Assembly (NCBI RefSeq): GCF_004307425.1
Contig: NZ_SEWZ01000002.1
Span: 252,935-316,934 of the forward strand
From: Aquirufa antheringensis
GTDB lineage: Bacteria > Bacteroidota > Bacteroidia > Cytophagales > Spirosomataceae
Direction of reading: 5' to 3'
Length of the DNA: 64,000 nucleotides
Shown: positions 1-7,316 of the stretch, piece after piece
Layout: every line of letters begins with the position of its first letter
How positions within the stretch are numbered: the stretch's first letter is position 1
Position numbers and translations under genes: made by a program
The notes under the pieces: generated by a model
Database searches by the model: none
Told to the model about the DNA's origin: nothing
The model's input: the letters and a program-made list of their open reading frames with translations, nothing else

Positions 1-2
1 AT

Positions 3-626
3 TTTAGAGAGACAGAAGACAAATTCTGCGCGCTCTTAGAAGATTATTTACCCGTCCACACCACCGGTCAAGAGTTGTTTAAAGTCGAGATGAATAATCT
101 TGCACTCTATGGTTATGGGGTCAAAGGTTTTATGCTTTCCATGGTCGAAACCGCGATTCAAGTTTCTGGCGGAACGATGGGGCTAGACGGAATCGAAAAG
201 ATTCTGAACCTAGGCAAAGAATTACTCGAACGCGATATCGAAATTTTGCCCGGCGTCGTCGAAGTTCTACAATCCTTACAAGGCAAATACCGATTAGTCG
301 TGGCCACCAAAGGCGACCTATTAGATCAACAGCGCAAACTAGCTAAATCCGGCTTAGAGCAATATTTCCACCACATCGAAATCATGTCGGATAAGCAGGA
401 AAGCGATTATTTAAAACTGATCAAACACCTCGATGTCGATCCCGCTCATTTCACGATGATAGGAAATTCATTAAAATCAGATATCCTACCGGTACTCGCA
501 GTAGGCGGACGCGGCATTCATGTACCTTACCATACAACTTGGGCTCACGAGGTGGTTTCGCACAAGGTGGAGCATGAGAATTTTAGAGAGGTGGAGGCTT
601 TACGATTAATTTTAAATTTCATTTAA
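3..626 (+). CDS. HAD-family hydrolase, 5' end beyond window
   Basis: A haloacid-dehalogenase-fold phosphatase, probably acting on a small cytosolic phosphate ester. The frame is open from base 3 with no start, so the gene begins left of the window and the catalytic DxD motif I is not visible. The visible part shows motif II (VVATKGD, Thr in the usual Ser/Thr position) and a motif IV-like MIGNSLKSDI, where acidic residues normally bind Mg2+. The cap region precedes motif II. The gene ends inside a perfect 20-bp inverted repeat that includes its stop codon, and a bidirectional terminator follows. The family call is firm; the substrate cannot be named. Confidence 0.82.
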   Translation, partial: FRETEDKFCALLEDYLPVHTTGQELFKVEMNNLALYGYGVKGFMLSMVETAIQVSGGTMGLDGIEKILNLGKELLERDIEILPGVVEVLQSLQGKYRLVVATKGDLLDQQRKLAKSGLEQYFHHIEIMSDKQESDYLKLIKHLDVDPAHFTMIGNSLKSDILPVLAVGGRGIHVPYHTTWAHEVVSHKVEHENFREVEALRLILNFI

Positions 627-640
627 AATTAATCGTAAAG
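598..640. repeat. Perfect 20-bp inverted repeat over a stop codon
   Basis: The left arm CTTTACGATTAATTTTAAAT (598-617) and its exact reverse complement (621-640) are separated by only TTC. The last codons and the TAA (624-626) of the HAD gene lie in the hairpin. There is no T-run directly after it, so it is not a standard terminator; it could protect the mRNA 3' end or be a remnant of an insertion. Confidence 0.9.
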
Positions 641-669
641 TAAAGCACAAAGAATAAAGAATAAAGGTG

Positions 670-771
670 GCATCGCCTGCGGCGATAACCTTCGTGAAAT
701 GTTTTAAAGCATTTCATAAAACATAAAAAATGGGGCCTCGGCCCCGTTTTTTATTCCAACTTTATTCTTTG
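670..771. repeat. Structured terminator repeat, copy R1
   Basis: A ~102-bp non-coding element that recurs at 2887-2987 in the same orientation with few differences. It holds a small hairpin (ATCGCC/GGCGAT, 672-686), two mutually exclusive hairpins (TGAAATG/CATTTCA 695-716, or ATGTTTTA/TAAAACAT 699-724), then a GC-rich terminator. It sits between the convergent 3' ends of the HAD gene and the minus-strand gene at 811. No coding capacity is seen. Confidence 0.85.
725..752. terminator. Bidirectional intrinsic terminator (in R1)
   Basis: GGGGCC (732-737), loop TC, GGCCCC (740-745), followed by six T (747-752) and preceded by an A-run (725-730), so it can stop transcription from both sides. It serves the HAD gene on plus and the gene at 811-1323 on minus. 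Confidence 0.85.
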
Positions 772-810
772 TACTTTCAGTTGATTAAACAGTCATTATT
801 GTTTCAGAAG

Positions 811-1323
811 TCACATAAAACTTTCTTCCATCGACTTGTTAGTCAGACTTTTGTATGCGCGGATCAATACAACATGTCCAGGGTATTTCATCATAAAATC
901 TCTTAATGCATTAAAATTGTGCTCTTGGGTTAGTATTGCCAATTCAAGTTCTTTAGGTTTATAATTCGGTTGAATTTGGCCAAATAACACTGGGAGTATA
1001 TACCACAAGTATTTATTTCTATTCTTTTTCAGCCAAGGAGCTTTTGCGTCATGAACATTCGCTTCTAAAATTTTCTTAAACTTATCCTCAAGTTCTCCTG
1101 CCAAATGAAGATTTGTGACTTTTCCTGTTTTTTCAACTTTAATTACAACCCAGGCTGATTGCAGTTTTATTGTAGAATCAATAATTAACCCTTTTGTCAA
1201 GAATGATCGTAATTTTTCTGATTCAACATGTTCATTGAAATTAGTAGAATTTATTTGTATTTTTTGAGAGAAGGCTCCCAAAGCAATGCTAATAAAATAG
1301 AGTGTAATTATATATTTTTTCAT
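811..1323 (-). CDS. Secreted protein of unknown function, TonB-C-like core
   Basis: A 170-residue protein with a clear Sec signal peptide (hydrophobic stretch to about residue 19, likely cleaved near GAFSQ). No family is recognised with confidence. The middle (about residues 55-103: AWVVIKVEKTGKVTNLHL, then an amphipathic helix) resembles the strand-helix pattern of TonB C-terminal domains, but this is only a visual resemblance. It lies 11 bases downstream of the HExxH lipoprotein gene and is probably co-transcribed with it. Both genes are clearly more AT-rich than their neighbours, which suggests horizontal acquisition. Confidence 0.6.
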   Translation of the reverse strand: MKKYIITLYFISIALGAFSQKIQINSTNFNEHVESEKLRSFLTKGLIIDSTIKLQSAWVVIKVEKTGKVTNLHLAGELEDKFKKILEANVHDAKAPWLKKNRNKYLWYILPVLFGQIQPNYKPKELELAILTQEHNFNALRDFMMKYPGHVVLIRAYKSLTNKSMEESFM

Positions 1324-1334
1324 TTTTTGTTTGG

Positions 1335-2597
1335 TTAGTTACAATAATGCCCAAGGGTAGATTTATTAAACCTATAAATATCAATTGCCAGGTCTATATC
1401 TGTATATCTTCTAGTAACGAAACCACCAGTTACTGTCACATAATTATTAGCATTTTTAAGACCTGCAATGAATAGATTTTCAGCAGAAGTTTTATCTATA
1501 TTATAAATTTTATTTAAATATTCCCCTGCTGGTTTTACATATTTTTCTAACATTGTTACGTGATCTAAATCTTCCGTCTTTCCAATATTAGCGTGCAAAA
1601 CTTCATGAATTAGTACGGATGCTATAAACTCTTGCGAAGAACTTGAGAGTAAACTTTCACTTAATTTTATAGTTTTTGTATTAGGGTCATATAGCCCCAA
1701 TAAAGGCTTCTGGGTTATTAAATCTTTCAGACTATTTTCCTGAGTAAAATTTAACTTAATTTTTGGATTAACTATAAATTTATTAATTATGTCTCCAATT
1801 TCCCCATAAAAATTGTGAGCTCTCAAATCTGCCAAAACCTTTGAAAAACATGGATTGGTAAACTTATCTTCAAATTCGGTAATATTATAATCGACAAAAC
1901 CATATTGTGAATTACCCCCACCATAATTTCCTGCATTAAAGTAGCCCGCTTCAAAATAATAATTAAAAGTATTCATGTCGAATCTGGTATTCCCAAAATA
2001 AAATCCACCCCCTCCTTGGTTTAATCTGGGTGCACTAATAGTAACGTTTTCTAATAGAATGCCGAGTATTTCTTCAATAAGCATCCAATCTATCGGTGTA
2101 TCAAAATTCATTTCGCGCATCGGTGTAGCCTTTCCTTTAGGGGTAGACGCACTTTTCTTTCGGATAAATCCAGATCTTAACGTTTTTCCCTCTGCCGTCT
2201 GAATCACGATTTGCATATCGGTACTATTTAATCTATTGTAAGACTTGTACCATCCATGTCTTTTTCCTCCTAGCTCAAAAGTAATAAACTCTTTGTATCC
2301 AGATGCTGTCTTGACAGGAGCAGCATATCCTTTAATACTATCAGGCAGCATAATTGGAATAGAATTATTCCATTCAATCAAATTGGCCTGATTTAACTTA
2401 TCATTTTTTGTTGCCCACGTTTTTAATTCAGAAATGGTCTCAACAGAAGAAGGTCTTACCTCATCCAATGTAGCTTCCTTACTACATGAATTCAACAACA
2501 AGAGAGAGAATAATCCGAATAACAGTTTGAAAAAACCTTCGGGGGTTAAATGAATAACTCGAAATTCACTTAAGGTTAATAGTACTTTGTTTTCCAT
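1335..2597 (-). CDS. Lipoprotein with HExxH zinc-metallopeptidase motif
   Basis: A 420-residue protein with an unusually long N-region, then a hydrophobic segment and lipobox ending LLNSC-S (Cys38), so probably anchored in the outer or inner membrane. Near the C-terminus is HEVLH (residues 331-335) in the context SVLIHEVLHANIG, followed by acidic residues; this is the zinc-binding motif of many metallopeptidases. The region before it (about 245-320, beginning around a Cys-containing segment NPCFSKVLADL) looks like the accessory domain that precedes HExxH in other Bacteroidota secreted proteins. Whether it is an active protease, a toxin-like effector or a binding protein is unknown. The long N-region means the true start may lie downstream. 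Confidence 0.62.
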   Translation of the reverse strand: MENKVLLTLSEFRVIHLTPEGFFKLLFGLFSLLLLNSCSKEATLDEVRPSSVETISELKTWATKNDKLNQANLIEWNNSIPIMLPDSIKGYAAPVKTASGYKEFITFELGGKRHGWYKSYNRLNSTDMQIVIQTAEGKTLRSGFIRKKSASTPKGKATPMREMNFDTPIDWMLIEEILGILLENVTISAPRLNQGGGGFYFGNTRFDMNTFNYYFEAGYFNAGNYGGGNSQYGFVDYNITEFEDKFTNPCFSKVLADLRAHNFYGEIGDIINKFIVNPKIKLNFTQENSLKDLITQKPLLGLYDPNTKTIKLSESLLSSSSQEFIASVLIHEVLHANIGKTEDLDHVTMLEKYVKPAGEYLNKIYNIDKTSAENLFIAGLKNANNYVTVTGGFVTRRYTDIDLAIDIYRFNKSTLGHYCN

Positions 2598-2631
2598 AAT
2601 AAAAGATGTTTTATCTCGATCTTAGCTAGGC

Positions 2632-2671
2632 CAAAATAGAGAATGGTGAGATCATCCATCAGTAGGATGAT
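2632..2671 (-). promoter_or_regulatory. Possible promoter and inverted repeat upstream of lipoprotein gene
   Basis: Read on the minus strand, TATTTTG (2632-2638) is one base short of the Bacteroidota -7 consensus TAnnTTTG. Just upstream is ATCATCC-7 nt-GGATGAT (2651-2671), a perfect 7-bp inverted repeat that could be an operator. No clear -33 TTTG is at the expected spacing. Confidence 0.35.
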
Positions 2672-2886
2672 TTAAACAAATTATGATGGGGGAGAACAGG
2701 ATTATTGAAACAGAAAAAATTCAACAATACGAAGTAAAATAAGTGGTTGTCTATTCTGAATTGAGTTTCACCACAGGATTAAAAGTACCCTTAATAATTG
2801 AAGAAACAATTACAATCAAAAGAATGCACGTAGAATATCAGTTATCTGGTATTTTTAAAAAGTGCTAGGTTCATAGAGCAAAGTTA

Positions 2887-2987
2887 GCATCGCCTACGGC
2901 GATAACATTCGTGAAATGGTTTAAAGCATTTCATAAACCATAAAAAAGGGGCCTGAGCCCCGTTTTTTATTCCAACTTTATTCTTTG
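2887..2987. repeat. Structured terminator repeat, copy R2
   Basis: The second copy of the element at 670-771, in direct orientation. Relative to R1 the loop of the first hairpin differs (CCTGCGG to CCTACGG) and the second stem carries a paired change: ATGGTTTA/TAAACCAT (2916-2941) against ATGTTTTA/TAAAACAT, so base pairing is kept. It lies downstream of nfu on the minus strand. Together R1 and R2 bracket the AT-rich two-gene insert. Confidence 0.85.
2942..2968. terminator. Bidirectional terminator (in R2), downstream of nfu
   Basis: GGGGC (2948-2952), loop CTGA, GCCCC (2957-2961), with A6 before (2942-2947) and T6 after (2963-2968). On the minus strand it would terminate nfu. Confidence 0.8.
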
Positions 2988-3029
2988 GTATTTGCCTCTG
3001 AACTTTGAACTTTGGTCTTTGGTATTTGC
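2982..3029. repeat. 14-bp direct repeat
   Basis: TCTTTGGTATTTGC occurs at 2982-2995 and again at 3016-3029, with related CTTTG units between. It looks like a short slippage-type repeat family next to the nfu stop codon. Confidence 0.75.
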
Positions 3030-3622
3030 TAAACCCCTTCCGCCACCACTTCCTTCACCCCCGGAACCATACGCGTTAATAACGCTTCGATTCCTTGCTT
3101 TAGGGTCATGGTTGATGATGGGCAGCCAGAGCAAGAACCTTGCAATAAAACCTTTACTTGGCCAGTTGCTTCGTCAAACGAGTGGAAGGTGATCGCACCA
3201 CCGTCGGATTCTACTGCTGGACGAACGTACTCATCTAGAGCTTGCTTGATTTGTTTGATAGCTGGCGTGTCGTTAGACTGATCGTCAGCAATCGCTGCTT
3301 CTGGTAGAGAGAAAACGGGTTGTTTCTCCTCGAAATATTTCTTTAAATAGGTCTTGATCCCGAATAACTCATCTTCCCAAGCCACTGACTCGGATTTTGT
3401 TAAGGTGATGAAGTTGTTCGTGATGAAAACGCGGGATACGAAATCAAAGCCAAAAAGAGCGACAGCTAGTGGAGAGTTTTTCTCCTTCGTTAATCCGTCG
3501 GCTGGTTGGGTGTAATCGAATGACATCCCTTCTGGTAGTAATTCCATATTGAAGACGAACTTCATGGAATGTGGATTAGGGGTAGATTCCGTATATATGT
3601 GGATAGTAGTCGAAGTATTCAT
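3029..3622 (-). CDS. nfu: NifU-like Fe-S cluster scaffold/carrier protein (Nfu)
   Basis: A 197-residue two-domain protein. Residues about 8-95 match the Nfu N-terminal domain (begins IHIYTESTPNPHSMKF). Residues about 120-195 are the NifU C-terminal domain with the cluster-binding CSGC (Cys164, Cys167) in GSCSGCPSS. It binds a 4Fe-4S or 2Fe-2S cluster on the paired cysteines and hands it to apo-proteins in the cytoplasm. It has its own candidate promoter (3663-3670) just downstream of the rpmA terminator and ends at the R2 terminator, so it is probably monocistronic. Family call is firm. Confidence 0.93.
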   Translation of the reverse strand: MNTSTTIHIYTESTPNPHSMKFVFNMELLPEGMSFDYTQPADGLTKEKNSPLAVALFGFDFVSRVFITNNFITLTKSESVAWEDELFGIKTYLKKYFEEKQPVFSLPEAAIADDQSNDTPAIKQIKQALDEYVRPAVESDGGAITFHSFDEATGQVKVLLQGSCSGCPSSTMTLKQGIEALLTRMVPGVKEVVAEGV

Positions 3623-3662
3623 TCCAGTGTATTTAAAAGGAGGGGTATTTTAAAATCTAGAA

Positions 3663-3670
3663 CAAAGGTA
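3663..3670 (-). promoter_or_regulatory. Bacteroidota -7 box for nfu
   Basis: On the minus strand this reads TACCTTTG, an exact TAnnTTTG -7 box. Two TTTG-like -33 candidates lie further upstream (complement of CAAA at 3687-3690 and 3694-3697), at spacings slightly off the usual 19-21. The predicted leader is about 35 nt. Confidence 0.6.
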
Positions 3671-3693
3671 CGGCCTATTTGGTTTCCAAAAAA

Positions 3694-3722
3694 CAAAAAA
3701 ACCCGGCATTTTCATGCCGGGT
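3694..3722 (-). terminator. Intrinsic terminator of rplU-rpmA
   Basis: On the minus strand ACCCGGCAT (3714-3722), a 4-nt loop, ATGCCGGGT (3701-3709), then a run of T (3694-3700 complement). A strong 9-bp stem about 22 bases after the rpmA stop. Confidence 0.92.
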
Positions 3723-3744
3723 TCTCTATGTCAAATAACGAAAA

Positions 3745-4191
3745 TTACTCAGCTTTCGCCGCTTTTTTCGCTGGTGCTTTTTTCTCTGCTGCTGGAGCTG
3801 CTGCTTTTTTCGCAGGAGCTTTCTTAGCTGGAGCCTCCGCTGCTGGAGCTGCTTCTACTGCTGCCTCAGCTACTGGTGCTGGAGCTGCTTTCTTAGCTGG
3901 AGCTTTCGCTGGTGCATCTGCAGGAGCTGCATTAGCTGAAATAGGTAAAACGTGAACGAATGAACGTCCTTTGAAACCTTTTTGGAACTTAACAACACCA
4001 TCCGTTAAAGCGAATAATGTGTGATCTTTTCCGATTCCTACGTTTAAGCCAGGATTGTGAGCAGTACCACGTTGACGAACGATGATATTTCCTGCAATGA
4101 TTGCTTGACCTCCAAATAACTTAACGCCTAATCGTTTTGAATGTGATTCGCGACCGTTTTTGGATGATCCGGCGCCTTTCTTATGTGCCAT
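3745..4191 (-). CDS. rpmA: 50S ribosomal protein L27 with long Ala/Lys/Pro C-terminal tail
   Basis: Residues 1 to about 85 are canonical bL27 ([24 protein letters not shown], cut here after 20: [20 protein letters not shown]), which sits near the peptidyl-transferase centre of the large subunit. L27 normally stops at about 85 residues; this one continues in frame for ~60 more, made almost wholly of Ala, Lys, Pro and Glu in histone-H1-like units such as APAKKA. The tail ends just before the operon terminator, so it is a genuine part of the frame. It follows rplU by 56 bases, the usual rplU-rpmA order. The role of the tail is unknown; RNA or subunit-surface contacts are plausible. Confidence 0.95.
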   Translation of the reverse strand: MAHKKGAGSSKNGRESHSKRLGVKLFGGQAIIAGNIIVRQRGTAHNPGLNVGIGKDHTLFALTDGVVKFQKGFKGRSFVHVLPISANAAPADAPAKAPAKKAAPAPVAEAAVEAAPAAEAPAKKAPAKKAAAPAAEKKAPAKKAAKAE

Positions 4192-4247
4192 GTTATTATT
4201 TATTTATGCGTTCCGAAGAATCGCTTAGTTTAAGACTTATTTTACCC

Positions 4248-4562
4248 TTATTTAAGGTTAATTGATTCAATCAATACTTTCGTCAAATCTTGACGGTGAC
4301 CATTCATTTTTTGGTAGGTCTTTCTACGCTTTTTCTTGAAAACTAAAACTTTCTCGCCACGAACGTGTGCAACAATTTTAGCTGTAACAGTGGCTCCAGC
4401 TACTGTGGGAGCTCCTACGGAAATCTTTCCGTCATTGTCAACAAGTAATACCTTGTCGATAACCAGTGCAGCGCCTTCTGCTCCCGCTAAACGGTGAGTG
4501 TATACAGAACGGTCTTTTTCTACTTTAAATTGCTGCCCGGCAATTTCTACGATTGCGTACAT
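4248..4562 (-). CDS. rplU: 50S ribosomal protein L21
   Basis: A 104-residue bL21, starting MYAIVEIAGQQFKVEKDR and ending in the basic KKRRKTYQKMNGHRQ region typical of the family, which binds 23S rRNA. A longer frame exists upstream (to 4592), but the family always starts at MYAIV, so the ATG at 4562 is chosen. It is the first gene of the rplU-rpmA operon, with a well-formed promoter at 4649-4680 and a leader of about 80 nt that contains a TTTAAAA/TTTTAAA hairpin (4624-4640). Confidence 0.96.
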   Translation of the reverse strand: MYAIVEIAGQQFKVEKDRSVYTHRLAGAEGAALVIDKVLLVDNDGKISVGAPTVAGATVTAKIVAHVRGEKVLVFKKKRRKTYQKMNGHRQDLTKVLIESINLK

Positions 4563-4648
4563 TTTTACTGTATTTAAGTGAAACAATCCCACGAGGCTAG
4601 TGATTCAAGACAAATGAAAAACTTTTAAAAGCCTTTTAAATGGGGGTG

Positions 4649-4680
4649 CAAATCTAAAAATTAATTCGCTTAATAGCAAA
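4649..4680 (-). promoter_or_regulatory. Promoter of rplU-rpmA (TTTG-N20-TAGATTTG)
   Basis: On the minus strand the -33 element TTTG (complement of CAAA, 4677-4680) is followed by a 20-nt spacer and the -7 element TAGATTTG (4649-4656). This is a textbook Bacteroidota promoter. Transcription should start near 4642. Confidence 0.75.
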
Positions 4681-4682
4681 CA

Positions 4683-5852
4683 CTATTCATAAATAAATTC
4701 TCCGTATTCGCTACTGATGGTCAGCTTCTTAGTCGCTGAGGCTTCTACGCGGCCCACGATTTGGGCAGGAATACCAAAGGACTGGGAGATGCGGATGATT
4801 TCATCCGCGTGTGCTGGATTCGCATAGACTTCTAAGCGATGGCCCATGTTGAATACTTGGTACATCTCTTTGAAGCTAGTTCCGCTCTCTTTTTGGATCA
4901 AATCAAACAGCGGAGGAATCGAGAACAAATTATCCTTAATCACGTGCAAGTTGTTCACAAAGTGCATCACTTTCGTCTGCGCTCCACCGGAACAATGCAC
5001 CATTCCGTGCAAATGAGGACGTAATTCTGTTAGTAAAGCTTTCACGACTGGCGCGTAAGTACGCGTAGGGGAAAGGATCAATTGACCTACGTTTAAAGGG
5101 GTTCCTGGAACCGCTTCCGTTAAGTTGCGAGAGCCGGAATACACTAAATCCGAGGGAACAGATGGGTCAAAGCTTTCTGGGTATTTGTTCGCTAGGTATT
5201 TTCCTAACACGTCGTGACGTGCGGAAGTCAAGCCATTGCTGCCCATTCCGCCATTGTACGTGTTTTCGTAATTCGCTTGGCCGTCTGAAGCTAAACCGAT
5301 AATCACATCGCCTGCTTGGATATTGCCGTTTGAAATGACGTCTGAGCGCTTCATGCGACCGATGACCGTGCTATCCACGATAATCGTGCGCACTAAATCG
5401 CCCACGTCTGCCGTTTCGCCGCCAGTGGAGTAAATGCCGATGCCGTTATCGCGTAACATTTGTAAAACTTCTTCGGTTCCGTTGATGATTTCGGCGATGA
5501 CCTCTCCTGGAATTAAGTTCTTGTTGCGACCGATGGTGCTGGAAAGCAACATTTGGTCTGTGGCGCCCACGCAGATTAAATCGTCCGTGTTCATCACTAC
5601 GGCGTCTTGTGCAATGCCTCGCCAGACGGAGATGTCACCCGTTTCTTTCCAGTATAAGTAGGCCAAAGAAGACTTCGTCCCCGCCCCATCCGCGTGCATA
5701 ATGTTGCAATAGTCCGCATCACCGCCCAAGATATCTGGGGAGATTTTGCAGAATGCCTGCGGGAAAAGACCTTTGTCTAAGTTCGCAATGGCTTTGTGAA
5801 CATCTTCTTTCGAGGCAGAAACGCCTCGTTGCATGTAACGGTCTGACGACAT
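4683..5852 (-). CDS. purM: Phosphoribosylformylglycinamidine cyclo-ligase (AIR synthetase)
   Basis: A 389-residue PurM of the long form seen in Bacteroidota. It closes the imidazole ring in step five of purine synthesis, using ATP to make aminoimidazole ribotide. The N-terminal half carries HADGAGTKS (residues 53-61) and TGGETADVGD, and the C-terminal half carries the PurM C-domain with MVHCSGGAQTKV. It starts 13 bases after the hemB stop, so the two are probably co-transcribed, and ends 26 bases before the rplU promoter region. Confidence 0.93.
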   Translation of the reverse strand: MSSDRYMQRGVSASKEDVHKAIANLDKGLFPQAFCKISPDILGGDADYCNIMHADGAGTKSSLAYLYWKETGDISVWRGIAQDAVVMNTDDLICVGATDQMLLSSTIGRNKNLIPGEVIAEIINGTEEVLQMLRDNGIGIYSTGGETADVGDLVRTIIVDSTVIGRMKRSDVISNGNIQAGDVIIGLASDGQANYENTYNGGMGSNGLTSARHDVLGKYLANKYPESFDPSVPSDLVYSGSRNLTEAVPGTPLNVGQLILSPTRTYAPVVKALLTELRPHLHGMVHCSGGAQTKVMHFVNNLHVIKDNLFSIPPLFDLIQKESGTSFKEMYQVFNMGHRLEVYANPAHADEIIRISQSFGIPAQIVGRVEASATKKLTISSEYGEFIYE

Positions 5853-5865
5853 CGTAGGATCAGTT

Positions 5866-6837
5866 TTAGGATATTTTTAATTGGGCAAATTCTTTCGCAA
5901 AATAGGTCAAAATGACCTGAGCTCCGGCGCGCTTCATCGAAAGCAAGCTTTCTAACATCGCTTTTTCGCCATCGATCCAGCCGTTTGCTGCGGCTGCTTT
6001 GACCATCGCATATTCGCCTGAAACGTTGTAGGCGGCGATCGGTAAATTCGTATTGTCGCGGAGTAAAGAAATGATGTCTAAGTAGGCCAAAGCCGGTTTG
6101 ACCATCAAGAAATCTGCTCCTTCTAATTCATCTAATTCCGCCTCGCGAAGGGCTTCGCGACTGTTTGCGGGGTTCATTTGGTAGGTCTTTTTATCGCCAA
6201 ATTTAGGCGCAGACTCTAACGCATCGCGGAAAGGTCCGTAAAAAGCAGACGCATATTTCGCACTGTAAGCCATAATACCCACATTCGTGAAACCGGCATC
6301 GTCTAAGGATTCGCGTAAATAACCCACGCGACCATCCATCATATCCGATGGACCGATCAGTTTTGATCCGGCTTGGGCTTGTGCTATGGCCATTTTGGCC
6401 AACACCTCTAACGTTTCGTCATTCAAAATCTCGCCGCCGCGAACAATCCCATCGTGTCCATCCGAACTGTAGGGATCCATCGCCACATCCGTTAACATCG
6501 AAATCTCCGGAAAACGGCTCGTCACGGCGTGAATGGCTTCTAAATACAGGCTACCTTGGCGGTGCGATTCAGTCGCTAGCGAATCCTTGCGGTCCTCAGC
6601 CACCTGTGGAAAAAGGGCGTAAGAGGTAATTCCTAGGTTTAAACACTCCTCGATTTCTTTCAATAAAAGGTCGGTCGTGTAGCGGTAAATGCCCGGCATC
6701 GACTTGATTTCGGTTTTCGTAGCAGAACCATCCATCACAAAAAGAGGGAAAAGTAAATCCTTCACCGAAAGGCGATTTTCCTCCACCATCGTGCGGATAG
6801 CGGCACTGGAACGGTTACGACGCGGTCTATTCAACAT
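5866..6837 (-). CDS. hemB: Porphobilinogen synthase (delta-aminolevulinate dehydratase)
   Basis: A 323-residue HemB, which condenses two 5-aminolevulinates to porphobilinogen in heme synthesis. Both active-site lysines are present: Lys194 in YSAKYAS and the Schiff-base Lys247 in FLMVKPALAYLD. The metal loop reads DVAMDPYSSDGHDG (residues 117-130): the cysteines of zinc enzymes are replaced by Asp and other residues, so this is the Mg/alkali-dependent, zinc-independent type. It precedes purM in an apparent two-gene operon. Confidence 0.95.
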   Translation of the reverse strand: MLNRPRRNRSSAAIRTMVEENRLSVKDLLFPLFVMDGSATKTEIKSMPGIYRYTTDLLLKEIEECLNLGITSYALFPQVAEDRKDSLATESHRQGSLYLEAIHAVTSRFPEISMLTDVAMDPYSSDGHDGIVRGGEILNDETLEVLAKMAIAQAQAGSKLIGPSDMMDGRVGYLRESLDDAGFTNVGIMAYSAKYASAFYGPFRDALESAPKFGDKKTYQMNPANSREALREAELDELEGADFLMVKPALAYLDIISLLRDNTNLPIAAYNVSGEYAMVKAAAANGWIDGEKAMLESLLSMKRAGAQVILTYFAKEFAQLKIS

Positions 6838-6899
6838 AGGAATTGATTTTGAACCTGCAATTTAGGCATAAGCCCTGATTCCGCAATGAAAAAGGGGGA

Positions 6900-7235
6900 T
6901 TAAAGGAGGCGATCGTTCAAATTCCGCAATTGCTCTTGCAGGTCGCGAACTAAGCCTACACAAGCATCAAATTCATAGCGAAAAACGGGTTCATTGGAAC
7001 CACCAGGATCGGCAACGCCGGAGAAATGGGGATAGTCTTTGGACTTAAAAAGAACCGACAAATCTGCTTCTAAAATTCCTGCGATTTGCTTCATGCGACT
7101 CAGGGAAGGATCCGTCAAGCCGCGTTCGATTTTAGAGTAGGCAGATACCGTAATTCCTAATTCCGAGGATACATAATCTTGGCTATAGCCTATATCTATC
7201 CGGGCTTTTCGAATTAAAGTAGCAAATTCTTTCAT
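6900..7235 (-). CDS. XRE-family helix-turn-helix regulator
   Basis: A 111-residue cytoplasmic DNA-binding protein. Residues about 5-62 form an HTH_3/Cro-type domain (IRKARIDIGYSQDYVSSELG, then YSKIERGLTDPSLSRMKQIA). The C-terminal third (VRDLQEQLRNLNDRLL) looks like a short coiled coil for dimerisation. It stands alone, 82 bases after the M61 operon and 63 before hemB, all on the minus strand. Targets cannot be read from the sequence. Confidence 0.88.
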   Translation of the reverse strand: MKEFATLIRKARIDIGYSQDYVSSELGITVSAYSKIERGLTDPSLSRMKQIAGILEADLSVLFKSKDYPHFSGVADPGGSNEPVFRYEFDACVGLVRDLQEQLRNLNDRLL

Positions 7236-7316
7236 TCCGGTAAAATTCTAAAACTCTGAGGATAATTCGTAGCTACTGAAAAGACAAAACTTCTACTTTC
7301 AGGACAAAAAGCGCAA

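Larger units (their letters stand above)
2598..3028. other. 431-bp intergenic stretch
   Basis: No convincing gene. It contains a possible minus-strand promoter (TATTTTG, 2632-2638) and a short inverted repeat (2651-2671) just upstream of the lipoprotein gene, about 200 bases of featureless AT-rich sequence (roughly 2680-2880), the second copy of the structured terminator repeat (2887-2987), and a 14-bp direct repeat reaching the nfu stop codon. Confidence 0.6.

Noticed and set aside
75-626. HAD gene starting at TTG 75
   Set aside because: The frame is open back to base 3 with protein-like codons, so 75 is an internal codon and the gene is cut by the window edge.
598-640. Intrinsic terminator of the HAD gene
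   Set aside because: There is no T-run after the stem and it includes the stop codon; the real terminator is at 732-752.
670-2987. Insertion sequence or composite transposon
   Set aside because: The bracketing repeats are direct and contain terminators, and no transposase is present between them.
3569-3955. Ala/Gly-rich plus-strand frame opposite rpmA and nfu
   Set aside because: It is the antisense image of the L27 Ala/Lys/Pro tail; its composition ([13 protein letters not shown]) is a by-product of that repeat.
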